This document shows positions 1 through 10,209 of a stretch of DNA of 64,000 bases, piece after piece. The translations under genes were made by a program, and so were the position numbers. The notes under the pieces were generated by a model. The model did no database searches. It saw only the letters and a list, made by a program, of their open reading frames with translations, and was not told the origin of the DNA. Every line of letters starts with the position of its first letter. Within the stretch, counting starts at the first letter, position 1. The DNA is from Chamaecrista fasciculata (lineage: Eukaryota; Streptophyta; Magnoliopsida; Fabales; Fabaceae), in contig QANZ01023381.1 of NCBI GenBank assembly GCA_003254925.1, forward strand, positions 230,785 to 294,784, read 5' to 3'.

Positions 1-54
1 TTCGATTGACGGTTGGACCGTCCGGTCCGGTTCGATCCGATTCTGACAACACTG
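1..54. mobile_element. Terminal piece of a hAT-like non-autonomous DNA transposon, cut by the window edge
   Basis: The first 54 bases carry repeated GGTCCGG/GGTTCGA motifs and finish in GACAACACTG. Read inward this end is CAGTGTTGTC, which resembles the end of the complete element at 48109-48659 (CATTGTTATG). The same GGTCCGGTT-type subterminal sequence occurs in both. Only one end is inside the window, so neither length nor target-site duplication can be checked. Confidence 0.45.
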
Positions 55-214
55 ATATGAACCACATTATTTAGTATTTTACCGTATTCTGCATATTGCT
101 AGTTACTTCTTGTGTAAGAAGGAGCTTCTTCTCAGTAAAAAACAAAAAGAAACAAGGAGCTTCTTCGCATTTGGCAATGTAACAACAAGAAGAGGATTTG
201 AATTGATTATAAAC

Positions 215-678
215 AGGCCAAAACTTCAAATTGGTCCCTTATGTTTCATTTGTTTCATATTGGTCCTACATTTTACATAATTTATCAAATTGATCTTAAA
301 AATATTAAATGTTGTCATATTTCTCTCGTATCAAGTTCGAATGTGACAAATCTAAAGGTACTTGTTTCTTTTGACGAGTACTCTGAGATCGTCAAGGTAT
401 CAACAAGTTAGGTTAAATCGAATCTCGAAAGCAAATAACTCATTTCGCGGTCAAACCAACGAAGTAGATCATACCTTTTTCGTTTCAAATTCAAATGTGA
501 GTTCGAAACTATGTGTTAACTCTTGAAGAGTTATTTCTTTGTCCAGTTGAGATCATTAACAAACAAGGTTAAATTGCATCTCAACAATAAATTTAGGACC
601 AATTTGAGAAATTATGAAAATATATATGACCAATCTGAAATAAATGAAACATAGGAGACCAATTTGAAATTTTGGCCT
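215..678. mobile_element. Non-autonomous DNA transposon with long terminal inverted repeats
   Basis: The left end starts AGGCCAAAACTTCAAATTGG and the right end, on the other strand, starts AGGCCAAAATTTCAAATTGG. The inverted match continues with a few mismatches for roughly 80-90 bases (the TATGTTTCATT and ATTGGTC words occur in both arms). The interior is AT-rich and has no coding capacity. I see no clear target-site duplication (flanks ATTATAAAC and TAAAAATAA). The long arms suggest a Mutator-like MITE, but the superfamily is not settled. Confidence 0.6.
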
Positions 679-1794
679 TAAAAATAAGTATATGATTGAA
701 TGTCAAATTACGGAAATAGGTTAACCATATATTAAATTCAGGCCAGAGGGTTGGTCAACTCATCAAGATTCTGGCAAAGGCTGGGCATATAATTTTTTTT
801 TCTTTTGATTTTGAGATTCCACCAAACCTTTTTTTTTAATTAAATTATGTAAAATTGTGTGTTTATAATAATAAAAATTATTTTTCAAAAAATCCCTTAA
901 AAATTTGAACCATCCAGAACATTATCCATATATTTACATCATAATTCTAAGTAGATATTTTTTTTATAGAGAACTAAATGACAGTCAGAGAAAGAAAAGG
1001 AACTATCCTTTTATTTCCGAACCACAAGAAGATTTTGACAAGACATTTTTTGGCCGCACCTTAAAATGGCTATTTGAAAAGTATTTTCTATTCCTATATG
1101 TGTCATCCTACAGAACATTTTTTTTTCTTTCATTAGTTCTATTAATATAACATGAAAATAAAAGACATTTTTTATCTGTCCTCTTTTCTTTGTTTCTTCT
1201 TCTTGTTGTTACCACTGCTTAATTGGTGTGTTTGGTAGGGATATCGCAGGATAGTATGATACTAAANTCTTTCATTAGTTCTATTAATATAACATGAAAA
1301 TAAAAGACTAGTTCTTATCTATAATATCAATATATATCTGTCCTCTTTTCTTTGTTTCTTCTTCTTGTTGTTACCACTGCTTAATTGGTGTGTTTGGTAG
1401 GGATATCGCAGGATAGTATGATACTAAAACTAGACATTACATTATAACATATCCTCATGATCAGCTTTATCTTCAATTATTTATCATAACAAGGAGTTGG
1501 AATTGCAACCCCACACTGCTTATCTTTATGTGTAAAGCAAAAGTGACTTATCACGAGGTATATAACTCTGTTTTCTGCGTAAGAGTTATCTGCTAAAGGA
1601 AATCATATTATATTCACTAAAACTACTTATACTGTTTCATCTACCTTTCTCGAGCGTATGCTATTTTTAATGGTGTCTTAGTAAAAAAAACAATTACATT
1701 GTTACTCAACACTCAACAGAAAATAAACTATTATATCAACAACTTTCTAATCATAGTCCATTTTCAAACTTCCCTTGAGTTCCATATATATATA
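679..1794. other. Intergenic, AT-rich, no gene seen
   Basis: Short open frames here are not supported by composition or recognisable protein sequence. The one structure is the imperfect direct duplication at 1126-1428 around the N at 1267, listed separately. The right part (about 1500-1794) lies downstream of the first kinase gene, beyond the end of its recognisable 3' UTR. Confidence 0.6.
1126..1428. repeat. Imperfect direct duplication abutting an assembly N
   Basis: The sequence from TCTTTCATTAG (1126) to GATACTAAA (ending 1266) recurs from 1268 to 1428. The second copy carries about 20 extra bases after AAAAGAC. The N at 1267 sits exactly at the junction. This is what two overlapping but unmerged contig ends look like, with the 20-base difference as the reason they were not merged. 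A genuine tandem duplication is the alternative. Confidence 0.7.
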
Positions 1795-2049
1795 GCATTA
1801 TCATCCTTAGCCAGCCAAAATTCCTTCTGCATAGCTAGTAATATAGTATTGATAGCAGTGAAATTTTCTTTCAAGCCTTTTTGGGGTGAGAGAAGCCATG
1901 CATTAATTATGCCATAGAAACTTGAAACTTGAAATAACCAAAGAAAACAAACATACAAATACAATTTCATCATCACCTGTTCCTAAAACACTGGAAAAAC
2001 AGTTTCCCCCCAATTAACAGAAACCATATGAAATCAATACTGTCTATTA

Positions 2050-5000
2050 CTAGAAGAAATCAAATTCAAGATAATTGTCGGAACCTTTCTGATCAGGAAT
2101 TGGCATATGTTTAACGCCCTTATCACTGCCTGACGATGCTGGGGAAGGTATCTTCTCATACTCGACAGGCTTTGGGATCTCGGGTGGGGTTGCACAACGG
2201 ATCAATGCCCAATTCACGCCTTCGAAAAAGGGATGTTGCTTAATCTCGGTGGCCCCTCGTTTATATGCCAACCGGTGCTGTGGTTCCTTTACAAGCAAAC
2301 CCCTTATGAGATCCCTAGCTGCAAAACTCACGACAGGCGATTCTGGAAACCGCAGAGGCTGCCCTACAACATTAAACAGCGTTGCTCGGTTCCCAGATCC
2401 TTTAAAAGGAGTTCTACCGAACAAGAGCTCGTATAGAAAGATTCCAAATGTCCACCAATCAACTGCACTCCCATGACCTTCACCCTTGATTATCTCGGGT
2501 GCCAAGTATTCATGGGTTCCAACAAATGACATAGACCTTGCTTCAGTAGGCTCTGCAATGAGCTCAGGTAATGGACTCACTTGGTTTCCAATTTCATTCT
2601 TCGGTTTCCGGTCCTTTTTTGATTTACTAGAAAAGAACCGGGGCCCAAAGCATGTTGTAGGAGCAACACAAGAAGGCTGGATGCAGGAAGGTGGCTCTAT
2701 ACAAGCTGGCTGGACACAATAAACAGGATTCTTTCTTAAAGGCTCAGATTCCATTGATGAGGATTTCACAAGAGTTGGACTAACAGCACATCGCAGAGAA
2801 AGATCAAAGTCCGAGAGCATAATATGTCCATCATCCCTCACAAGGACATTTTCTGGCTTGAGGTCACGATACACGATTCCAAGCATGTGCAGGTACTCCA
2901 GAGCCAGCAGCACTTCAGCCACATAAAATCTGCAAGTTAACATGAAATTAGAATTTTCTACTATCAACTAAAATCCATAACACTAACCAAAGGAGAACAA
3001 AAAATGATATCCTCACTATGCTTAAGAGTTTCATCATCCCAGTAAAGGAAGCAAAACAATCACTAGTGTAAGAACCAAGGATTTTAAATTGAACAGAGTC
3101 AATTACTATTGATTGCTACATATTTCTATTTTATTAATCAATACATAAACAATATTATACAGTATAAAATAGAAAATCATCCACCTCCAACAAACCATTC
3201 TCATATGACTGAAATTTCCTAGAATACAATAAAAGACTTCACATAGGCTATCATAGAGCTACCAGGCGTTATAAGTAACACAGACATACAAATTCACGAA
3301 ACTCCTTACATGACCTAAAGGAGGAGATTGTGAACACTAAATTCAGAATTCAATGTTTCATAACTAGTTTTGGGTGCCTGTGTCTAATAACCAAGACCTA
3401 TGATATAAGCAAGGAGACGGCGCAGCAATCCATGTGCACCCTAATATCAAGACAAAGCAGCACGTTCATAGGGGTGCACACACAAGTATATTTCCCCTGC
3501 AAGTGATTATATTAGAATTCATTAAATTTCTGGGGAAAATAGAAAGTAAAATGCAACCTGTCATTGCGAATAAAATGTCCTTAAATAAGAAATACTGTAC
3601 TATAATGCCTCAATCCTAGTTTTCTTCCTTTAAGCCAACACCATCAAGCCACTCAAAATTATACGTTGATTTTAACACTAGAAAGCTCCCAAAGCTAAGT
3701 GTTAACTGTATCTGAATTCTGGTCCTCTTTTCACAAGACTATTGCTTTCACATAACTGGCATGTAGTAGCAATCACATATCATAACAAAATAGTCAGCAG
3801 CACATATTATGGCCTCAAACCTCTAGTTTGCATGACAGCCTTTTTCATACATCAATTTTTTTATTTTTTGATTACTAATCAAAGAAAACAAAAAACTACG
3901 CATCAGCAAATTAAAAACTTCCACCAAGAAAGACATGAACAATACCATTAAATATTAATACATTTTTGCAACCATGTTTCAAAACACAGGACAAAGCCTT
4001 CTTCAAATGGGATATCCATGACATACTTAAGCATTTTATCTATTATTAATTACCACTATTATGTTGAATTCAAAATCTTTCCAATTTCAGCAAATTGCAT
4101 ACCTTGAATAGAGAGTAATCAATGTATGGGTTTAAAATTAAACAAATGAGATCAAACACTTTATGAGAGAGAATAAATTATACTCTTCAGAAGCAAAAGG
4201 GAACAACATAGGCACATGTAAGCAATCACAAAAGAGCAAAACAGGAGTCACAACAAGTTTTAATCAGAACATAATCAAACAAAATCCGAGTTTAAAAAAA
4301 CATACTTTACTGCCTGCTCAGGAAAATGCTTCCCAGGCTGTTTCTGCCTAAGGGTGTGCAAGTCTCCACCAGGGCAGAATTCCATTACCAAGCATGAGAA
4401 CTTCTCGGTCTCAAAATGGGTATACAATGTTGGGAGAAAGGGATGATCCAGAGACTGCAATATTTCCCTTTCGGTCTGAGCACGAAGCAGCTTCTTACGA
4501 CTTGCTAGGGACCCTTTGTCCATTACTTTCATTGCAAAATAGCACTTAGTTCCACTCAACTCAGAGAGATACACACTCCCAATATCCCCACAGCCCAACC
4601 TCTTCAGTAGCCTAAAGTGACCTAAACCCAATGCCCCATCTTTATCTCGCACGGCTTGGATGGCTTCCCATCTCATGTCATTCGCTTTGTGTGGTTTGCT
4701 TATGCTACTACTAAAGCTGCTACAGGTGCTCTCATCGCTGACGTCACTGCTGGTGCTTCCTCTGCAGATACTGCTCTTACCACTCTCAACATAATCAGCT
4801 CGATCACTGGTCTTAGCACTTATACTGGTTTTACCAAAACTGCTTGCCCCATCACTAACTTTCCCGGAAACAGAACTGTTCTTCACACTTCCATATTCAG
4901 ATGTCTTCTTTTCTTGGTCAATGGAGCTTTCCTGCGAACCTCTATTTTCATTGATAGCACGGTCAACTTCTCTAGATGCTTGCTCAAGAACGGATGATGA

Positions 5001-5273
5001 AGCACCAGAACCACTTTTATTAATCAAGGAATCAGCAGGCTCCTTTTGGTTTGAAATTCCTGACTTCTTGTTTTCAGAAGCCTCTCCATTGTTCTGCTTT
5101 GATGATATGTTTGGCACAGATTTTGACAAACTCTCAGGGGCAGCCACTTCATGTTTGCCTGTTTTTGAAACCATAGATGGAGAAGGCCTTTTATCTTTTG
5201 CCTCTAATGTCTGTATCCCAGCAGTCTTCTGATGCGGTTTCGGGGCAGCTCTAACACTAGTTTTTGAGTCCAT
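2050..5273 (-). CDS. D6PK-like AGC (group VIII) serine/threonine protein kinase, copy 1
   Basis: Two coding exons, 5273-4306 and 2929-2050, join in phase across a GT-AG intron of 1376 bp and give 615 aa. Residues 1-217 are a Ser-rich, low-complexity N-terminus. The kinase domain starts near residue 218: glycine loop [11 protein letters not shown], lysine in CYFAMK (249), catalytic loop YRDLKPEN (Asp345), and DFD in place of DFG (363-365), the mark of plant AGCVIII kinases. About 90 residues separate DFD from [10 protein letters not shown] (APE 466-468) and include a basic stretch, KSKKDRKPK. The protein ends in FDFF, a PIF-type PDK1-docking motif. In Arabidopsis, D6PK kinases sit at the basal plasma membrane and phosphorylate PIN auxin exporters; the basic insertion helps membrane binding. 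The role here is inferred from family membership. ATG at 5273 is chosen because copy 2 has the same start and N-terminus. Confidence 0.93.
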
Positions 5274-6471
5274 CAGAGATTATAAATTGTTTCACTTTCG
5301 GCATCAGATTGACCAAACCCATGGCCTGGAATCCATTTTAAACAGCATCCTATCTTCGCTCATCACTCCAGTATAACTTTCCTTGTGATTTCTTCAATTA
5401 TAAGAAAGAAAGAACCTACCAAAAACATCATTAGAAAGTCTTTCAGCTATTTCACAGCAGTGAGAGGTAAAAAAATTGTACTTAATTTAACAATAACAAC
5501 TGTACAAAGAGTGATCTATCATTAATCACCAGGAAGCAAAATTAAGCAGCTAAAGAATTATCAACTATTCAGCTAACAGTTACCATGAAACAGAAACAGA
5601 TCCATTAATCAGTAAAATAGTTGAGCATGTTGAGTATGTCACATAACACCCTATCGGAGTAAGCATAACACGAAAATTAGCCAACATGGACCTAAAACTC
5701 CTCCTGAACGTGTCAATGAAAATTAGCCAAAACCCATAAACTTAGTAAATCAAGCGACTATAAGCCTAATAGGAGTAAGAAAATTGGGACATAGAGGTGC
5801 ATGCAGACCATGATCAAATTAGTAAGGCTCGAAAGTGATTAATGACAGAAAAAAAAAACATACTATCTCTTCCAATCTCCCCAACACAACCTAACCCATA
5901 AATGTTTAGAAGTAATAAACAAAATCCGAAATCCAATTTATTTTATTTTATTTTCAGAGAAAAATTACTTGGAACAACCAGAAAGGTCTGGTCTTGGAAG
6001 TAAGGCTACGGGTCAAATTAACCCACCCGACCAAATAATGCATTATTTTGGACAGATATGAAGGTGTTGTGGGACAAACAAAATGAGCAGAAGCAGGAAG
6101 ATGAAAATGATGATGATGGGTGAAACAGATAAAAGTTGGATCTTGATTGAAGAAGATGGAATAGAGAGAAATCTCAAGTAGATCCGAAGGAAGAGATGGT
6201 AAAAAAGCAAAAGGGGTAGAGGAGAAAGAAGAGAAGAGAAGAGAAGAGAAGAGAGACATAAAAACTAAAAGGGGAAAGCGAGGAAAAACCAAAAGAGTAC
6301 CTTGTTTCAGAATCAGAACACAGAAGTGATGAAGAGCGTTGGGTTACGCAGTGAAGTGCAGAGAAGAAAAGAGGAGAGAGAAAGTGTTGGCTAGTGAGAG
6401 AAGTGAACGGAAAGACAGTCATAAAATTTTAGACTGGGCCTCCGTCTCACTCTCTGGTGGACTTTAGGCGC
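5274..6471 (-). promoter_or_regulatory. 5' UTR of kinase copy 1, with a leader intron
   Basis: A non-coding leader exon, about 6471-6301, ends at a donor read as CAAG|GTACTC. The acceptor TGGTAG lies just before 5415, so the leader intron is about 5416-6300. The same donor (TTAG|GTACTC) and position occur in copy 2, which supports the model. The leader contains GAAGAGAA purine runs (CT-rich on the sense strand), common in plant 5' UTRs. The transcription start is not determined. Confidence 0.6.
5304..5363 (-). CDS. Upstream ORF (19 codons) in the kinase copy 1 leader
   Basis: An ATG at 5363 opens a 19-residue frame that ends with TGA at 5304-5306, 30 bases before the main ATG. In-frame internal ATGs lie nearer the stop, the last starting MDSRPWV at 5336. 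Copy 2 has the aligned frame without any indel (20161-20205, MVSKMDLQPWV), although its first codon is TTG rather than ATG. It lies in the 5' UTR exon that also holds the start codon. A role in limiting main-ORF translation is plausible but unproven. Confidence 0.5.
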   Translation of the reverse strand: MSEDRMLFKMDSRPWVWSI

Positions 6472-6843
6472 AGAGAGAAAGAAGAGAGAGAGAGAGGGTC
6501 AAAGACTCTATGGACAACTTTTCTATTATTAAATACGACACTTTGGTAATAAAAGAATGTTTTTGTTTTCAAGTTATTTTTAAGTATTTCTATCATTCTT
6601 AATATTTTGCTGCACATTTCTTTATCATTATATCAATTTCTAATTTTAGATTTTTTTTCTGAAATATTATAATATAATATGCATTTTTTCAACAAATAAA
6701 TATACCTTTTTTATAATTTATTTTTATGAAATAAAAACTAATTAAATTGGCATTGGTTTTATTTTATCAACCTAACACAAAATTCATTTATTCAGTTTCT
6801 CAGTCACAGTCAATTACCTCAATTTCAGAGACAACCGCGAAAA

Positions 6844-7990
6844 TGTTGGGTAACGACAATGAGTTTGTAAAATATTAAATATGACTTATTTAATTTCAAT
6901 AAAACTTATTTAAAAACTCGATATACACCCTTTTGTACCCAGGGTCCCCTCCCACTCAGACCCGACGCCAGGAGCAAGCTGGCAGGGTCCTCTCCCACTC
7001 TTAGCTGTCACGGGCCCACCATACAGATCTTCTCAGATCTCCTTGGACACAATCCCCCAAATCTTGGGATACTTGCCTGACTCTACAAGCACAGGTCAAC
7101 ATCAACCACCTACCACACTGTACCTCCTCCTTCTACATATACACACTCATACACCTTAAACAAGTTAAGTAATGAATCTCTCCAGAATTCTTACTCCCAT
7201 CTCCCACTCTCTCTAACTTGAGCTTCGGAGTGGATTCACAGGGGTCTCCCCCTGTGCAATCCTTCTTGCAGGTTTCGAGTTCCTCGGGAGGTGGACCAGG
7301 ATCGCAGGGAACCCCCTGTGTTTCCTCTTCGGCAGGATCCGACGACATACAACTACCGGAGACTGCCCTTCGACTATGAACTCCAAGGTTAGATCCCTCA
7401 CGATCCAGCTTTGTAGTTTTCACTGGCGCCGACTGTGGGGATCCTGCGTTTCCCCTTAGCTTACTCGCTGATGCTGAGATCAAAGGCTGAAACATCTCAC
7501 TCTGGAACTGGCTCGTTGAGATCCAAAGGGTAAAGCAACCCATTCTCATGAGTTGGTTCCCTGGGACCGGAAAGAGGAAGTGGTCGACTCCCATGGTCAC
7601 ATCACTGAACTCTCTTTCGTTCTCCCTCTCTTCTGCTTTGCCTACCACGGCTACCACCAAACCGGACACGAATGAGTGCTTCGTCTTCGAAGTTGTCTTC
7701 CCGTTAGACCCAAAAATCAGATCTGACCGTGGTGTGGGTCTTCGAAGTCATCTCTCCACCAAGCCAGATCTGGACGAGCGCTTTGTTTCGAAGCCGCCTC
7801 CCCATCAAAACAGATCTGAACGAGTGCTTCGTCTTCGAAGCTGTCTTCCCATCAGACCCAAAAATCATATCTGGCCATGATGTGGGTTTTCGAAGTCACC
7901 TCCCCACCGAACCAGATGCGTACGTGCGCTTCGCCTTCGAAGTCGTCTTCCCATCAAACCCAAGGTCCAGATCTGAATTAAACTATGTAT
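6844..7990 (+). mobile_element. LTR-retrotransposon-like fragment: LTR end, primer-binding site and GC-rich internal part
   Basis: A GC-rich island in AT-rich surroundings. At 7424 the motif TGGCGCCGACTGTGGGG follows a run ending TTTTCAC. TGGCGCCG..TGTGGGG directly after an LTR is the usual primer-binding region of several plant Ty3/gypsy lineages. A possible LTR start is the TGTTGGG at 6844. Downstream (about 7540-7975) is GC-rich sequence with degenerate repeats containing TTCGAAG and AGATCTG. I see no protease, reverse transcriptase or second LTR, so this is a truncated or non-autonomous remnant. Boundaries are approximate. Confidence 0.45.
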
Positions 7991-10209
7991 ACGATTTTTC
8001 TTTTCTCATTCAATAATTCTTTTCGAATTTTTTTCTTCTGAAAACAAGAAAGAGAGGTCCAAAGTCCAAACAACAGATCACCAAATAGTTTGTCCAAAGA
8101 CTTACAAGTTACACCTGTTTGTCATGTGCAATCTAGCCTAATACTTGTGTATCAAAAAAAAAATCTAGCCTAATACTTATTTATCTATTTAATTATTTAT
8201 ATATATTATACTATTAGTATTCATTGAAATAGATGTTTACATTTAGTGCTTGATCTTTTATCCAAATTTTACATTACTTGCCAATTTCGTTTTCAANTTA
8301 TATAAATATATATTAAATTATAAAATATGACCATTTTTGACATTATTATTGTTAAAATTTGTAGTTTTATCATTTTACATAAAACTATTGTTTACTTAAA
8401 AATTAATATTGTATAAATAAAAGTGTAGTCAAATTAATGGCGTGTTAGTTTAAATTATCCTTTAATCTAGTTGCTTCAATCCAATTGTTGAAGAATCAAA
8501 ATTTGAGGAGTTAATTAACTGAATAAGAGAAAGGAGTTACCTTATACGTATACCTCCAATATAATATAATCCATATTGATAAAAAAATTTCTCAAAAATT
8601 CCAAAGCATTGTTATAATTTGGGCATAATTAAATAAGTTCGTTATTTTATATGTGTTTGCAATAAAAGCTAGGGAAGAGGGGCCCAAGAAATTGTAAATG
8701 CAAAATAGCTTTGTGATGGGACAAGGGATCACATAAGGATCACCAAAACCCTATAAATAATAAGAGAGAAATTAAAGAAAGTGAGAGCTTATGGGCTGCA
8801 TTCATAAATGACTCTTTAACTCTCTTCATCTAGAGAGTTTGGCTGAAAGAGAAAACTACAACTATATATATATATTTGATTAAATTAATGATTTGATTTA
8901 TACAAATACAAAATTTAGTCTTTTAAAAACTACAACTATATAGATAATCAATTTGGCAAAGTTATGACAAATTTGATGTATAATTTTGAATTTTGTTAAT
9001 ATTGTATTTAATCTATTTGTCGTAAGTCTTAATACATAAATAAATTTGATTTGATTGTAATTATGTGAAGATCAGATTATATATATATATATACATGTAT
9101 ATATGTCTTCTTTTCATAATTATTGTCATGTTAGAGAGATAAAGTAGTGTCACACAACTGTATGAGGTCCCCAAATGAGTGCGAAATCTCATTAATAATA
9201 TACCAATCAAAGTGGTTGGAATTCATTTGCATATAGAGCCCAAGTTGAGATGAGATTTATTTATAAAGTAGTCTTTCTTTAATTTGTGCTTTAAGTATAT
9301 GTAATTATCAACTTACATCATCCTACTAACATTCTCAACTTTCCACAAAATAACCCAGGTCCATATCCACAAATTAAACACCCTTATCTTATTTTTGACC
9401 AATATGATCAGGGCCAACCAAAACTCTTTTAAATCTTGGTGTTTCAAAATATAAAAATCTATAACTTAATTATATCATAAATCAAGCTTTTAACTCGATA
9501 TGGTAGCCACTCATATCTTAGTCTCCCTCATCATCAGTGCTTGCATGTATTGCCTTTTATTATTATGATGATTGTTAAAGAACATGAAAAACGGATTTTA
9601 GAGGTGCGGTTGATCGAAATATGAAGAATTTATTTGAATATGTGATCACTATAGAAAACAAGAAAAAAAAATGGTCACTATACATAATAATAAACTATGA
9701 ACAAAAGCATGCAATTCTAACTCTTCGAATAAATTATATATATAAACTTGAGAAGTGAGAACTTTTGATATTTTGTTATGAAACGTCTAGTTTTAGACTT
9801 CCAATTCTCTACCACGCAACACAGCAAGCATCTGCAACAACAAGAAGCAACAAAGAAAGAATGACAGATTATAAACAGATTATTAGTATTATTTTTTATT
9901 TATAGAACTAACGAAATGAAGAAATTTCCCGAACATACTTTTCGAATCTAGGTATGGCCAAAAAAATGTCTTGTCAAAATCTTATGCTGCTTCGGTAATA
10001 TATAAAAAGGTTAAATCTTATTTTGTACTCAATTTTCTTTTTTACTTATTTCACCATTCGTCTCATCCATTTCCTTTTTTCTGGTTATATTTGAGTTGAG
10101 AATAATTTTTTATTCATATGTTATATTAAGTGAGTTGGGAAATAAAGAAAGAAGAAGTATCTCTTAAAAAGAAAAATGAATCATAAATTGATTTTTAATT
10201 TATAACTGA
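7991..10209. other. Intergenic, AT-rich, no gene seen; contains N at 8297
   Basis: There is no long open frame and no recognisable RNA gene. Short TA runs occur near 8868 and 9078. The N at 8297 lies in AT-rich sequence without the flanking duplication seen at 1267. Confidence 0.6.

Larger units (their letters stand above)
1795..6471 (-). repeat. Left arm of a large inverted gene duplication
   Basis: This arm matches the reverse complement of about 19015-24014. The match covers the leader (AGTCCACCA and CCTAAAATTTTATGACT), the 5' UTR intron, both coding exons, the coding intron (for example TTGGAGGTGGATGATT) and the 3' UTR (GGGGGGAAACTGTTTTTCCA) out to GATGATAATGCT. Coding sequence is very similar; introns and UTRs carry indels. 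The two arms are divergent (head to head), separated by about 12.5 kb. Confidence 0.85.

Noticed and set aside
708-1416. Nucleosome-phasing role of the 708-bp period
   Set aside because: 708 equals 4 x 177, but one number match is not evidence. It is kept only as a remark under the array finding.
4656-5232. Plus-strand ORFs over the first kinase exon
   Set aside because: They are shadows of the Ser-rich N-terminus; equivalent shadows occur opposite copy 2.
7133-8016. Protein-coding gene in the GC-rich island (frames of 178, 110 and 95 aa)
   Set aside because: The frames overlap on both strands, match no family I know, and arise from GC-rich degenerate repeats next to an LTR/primer-binding-like motif. 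A transcribed gene is not excluded.
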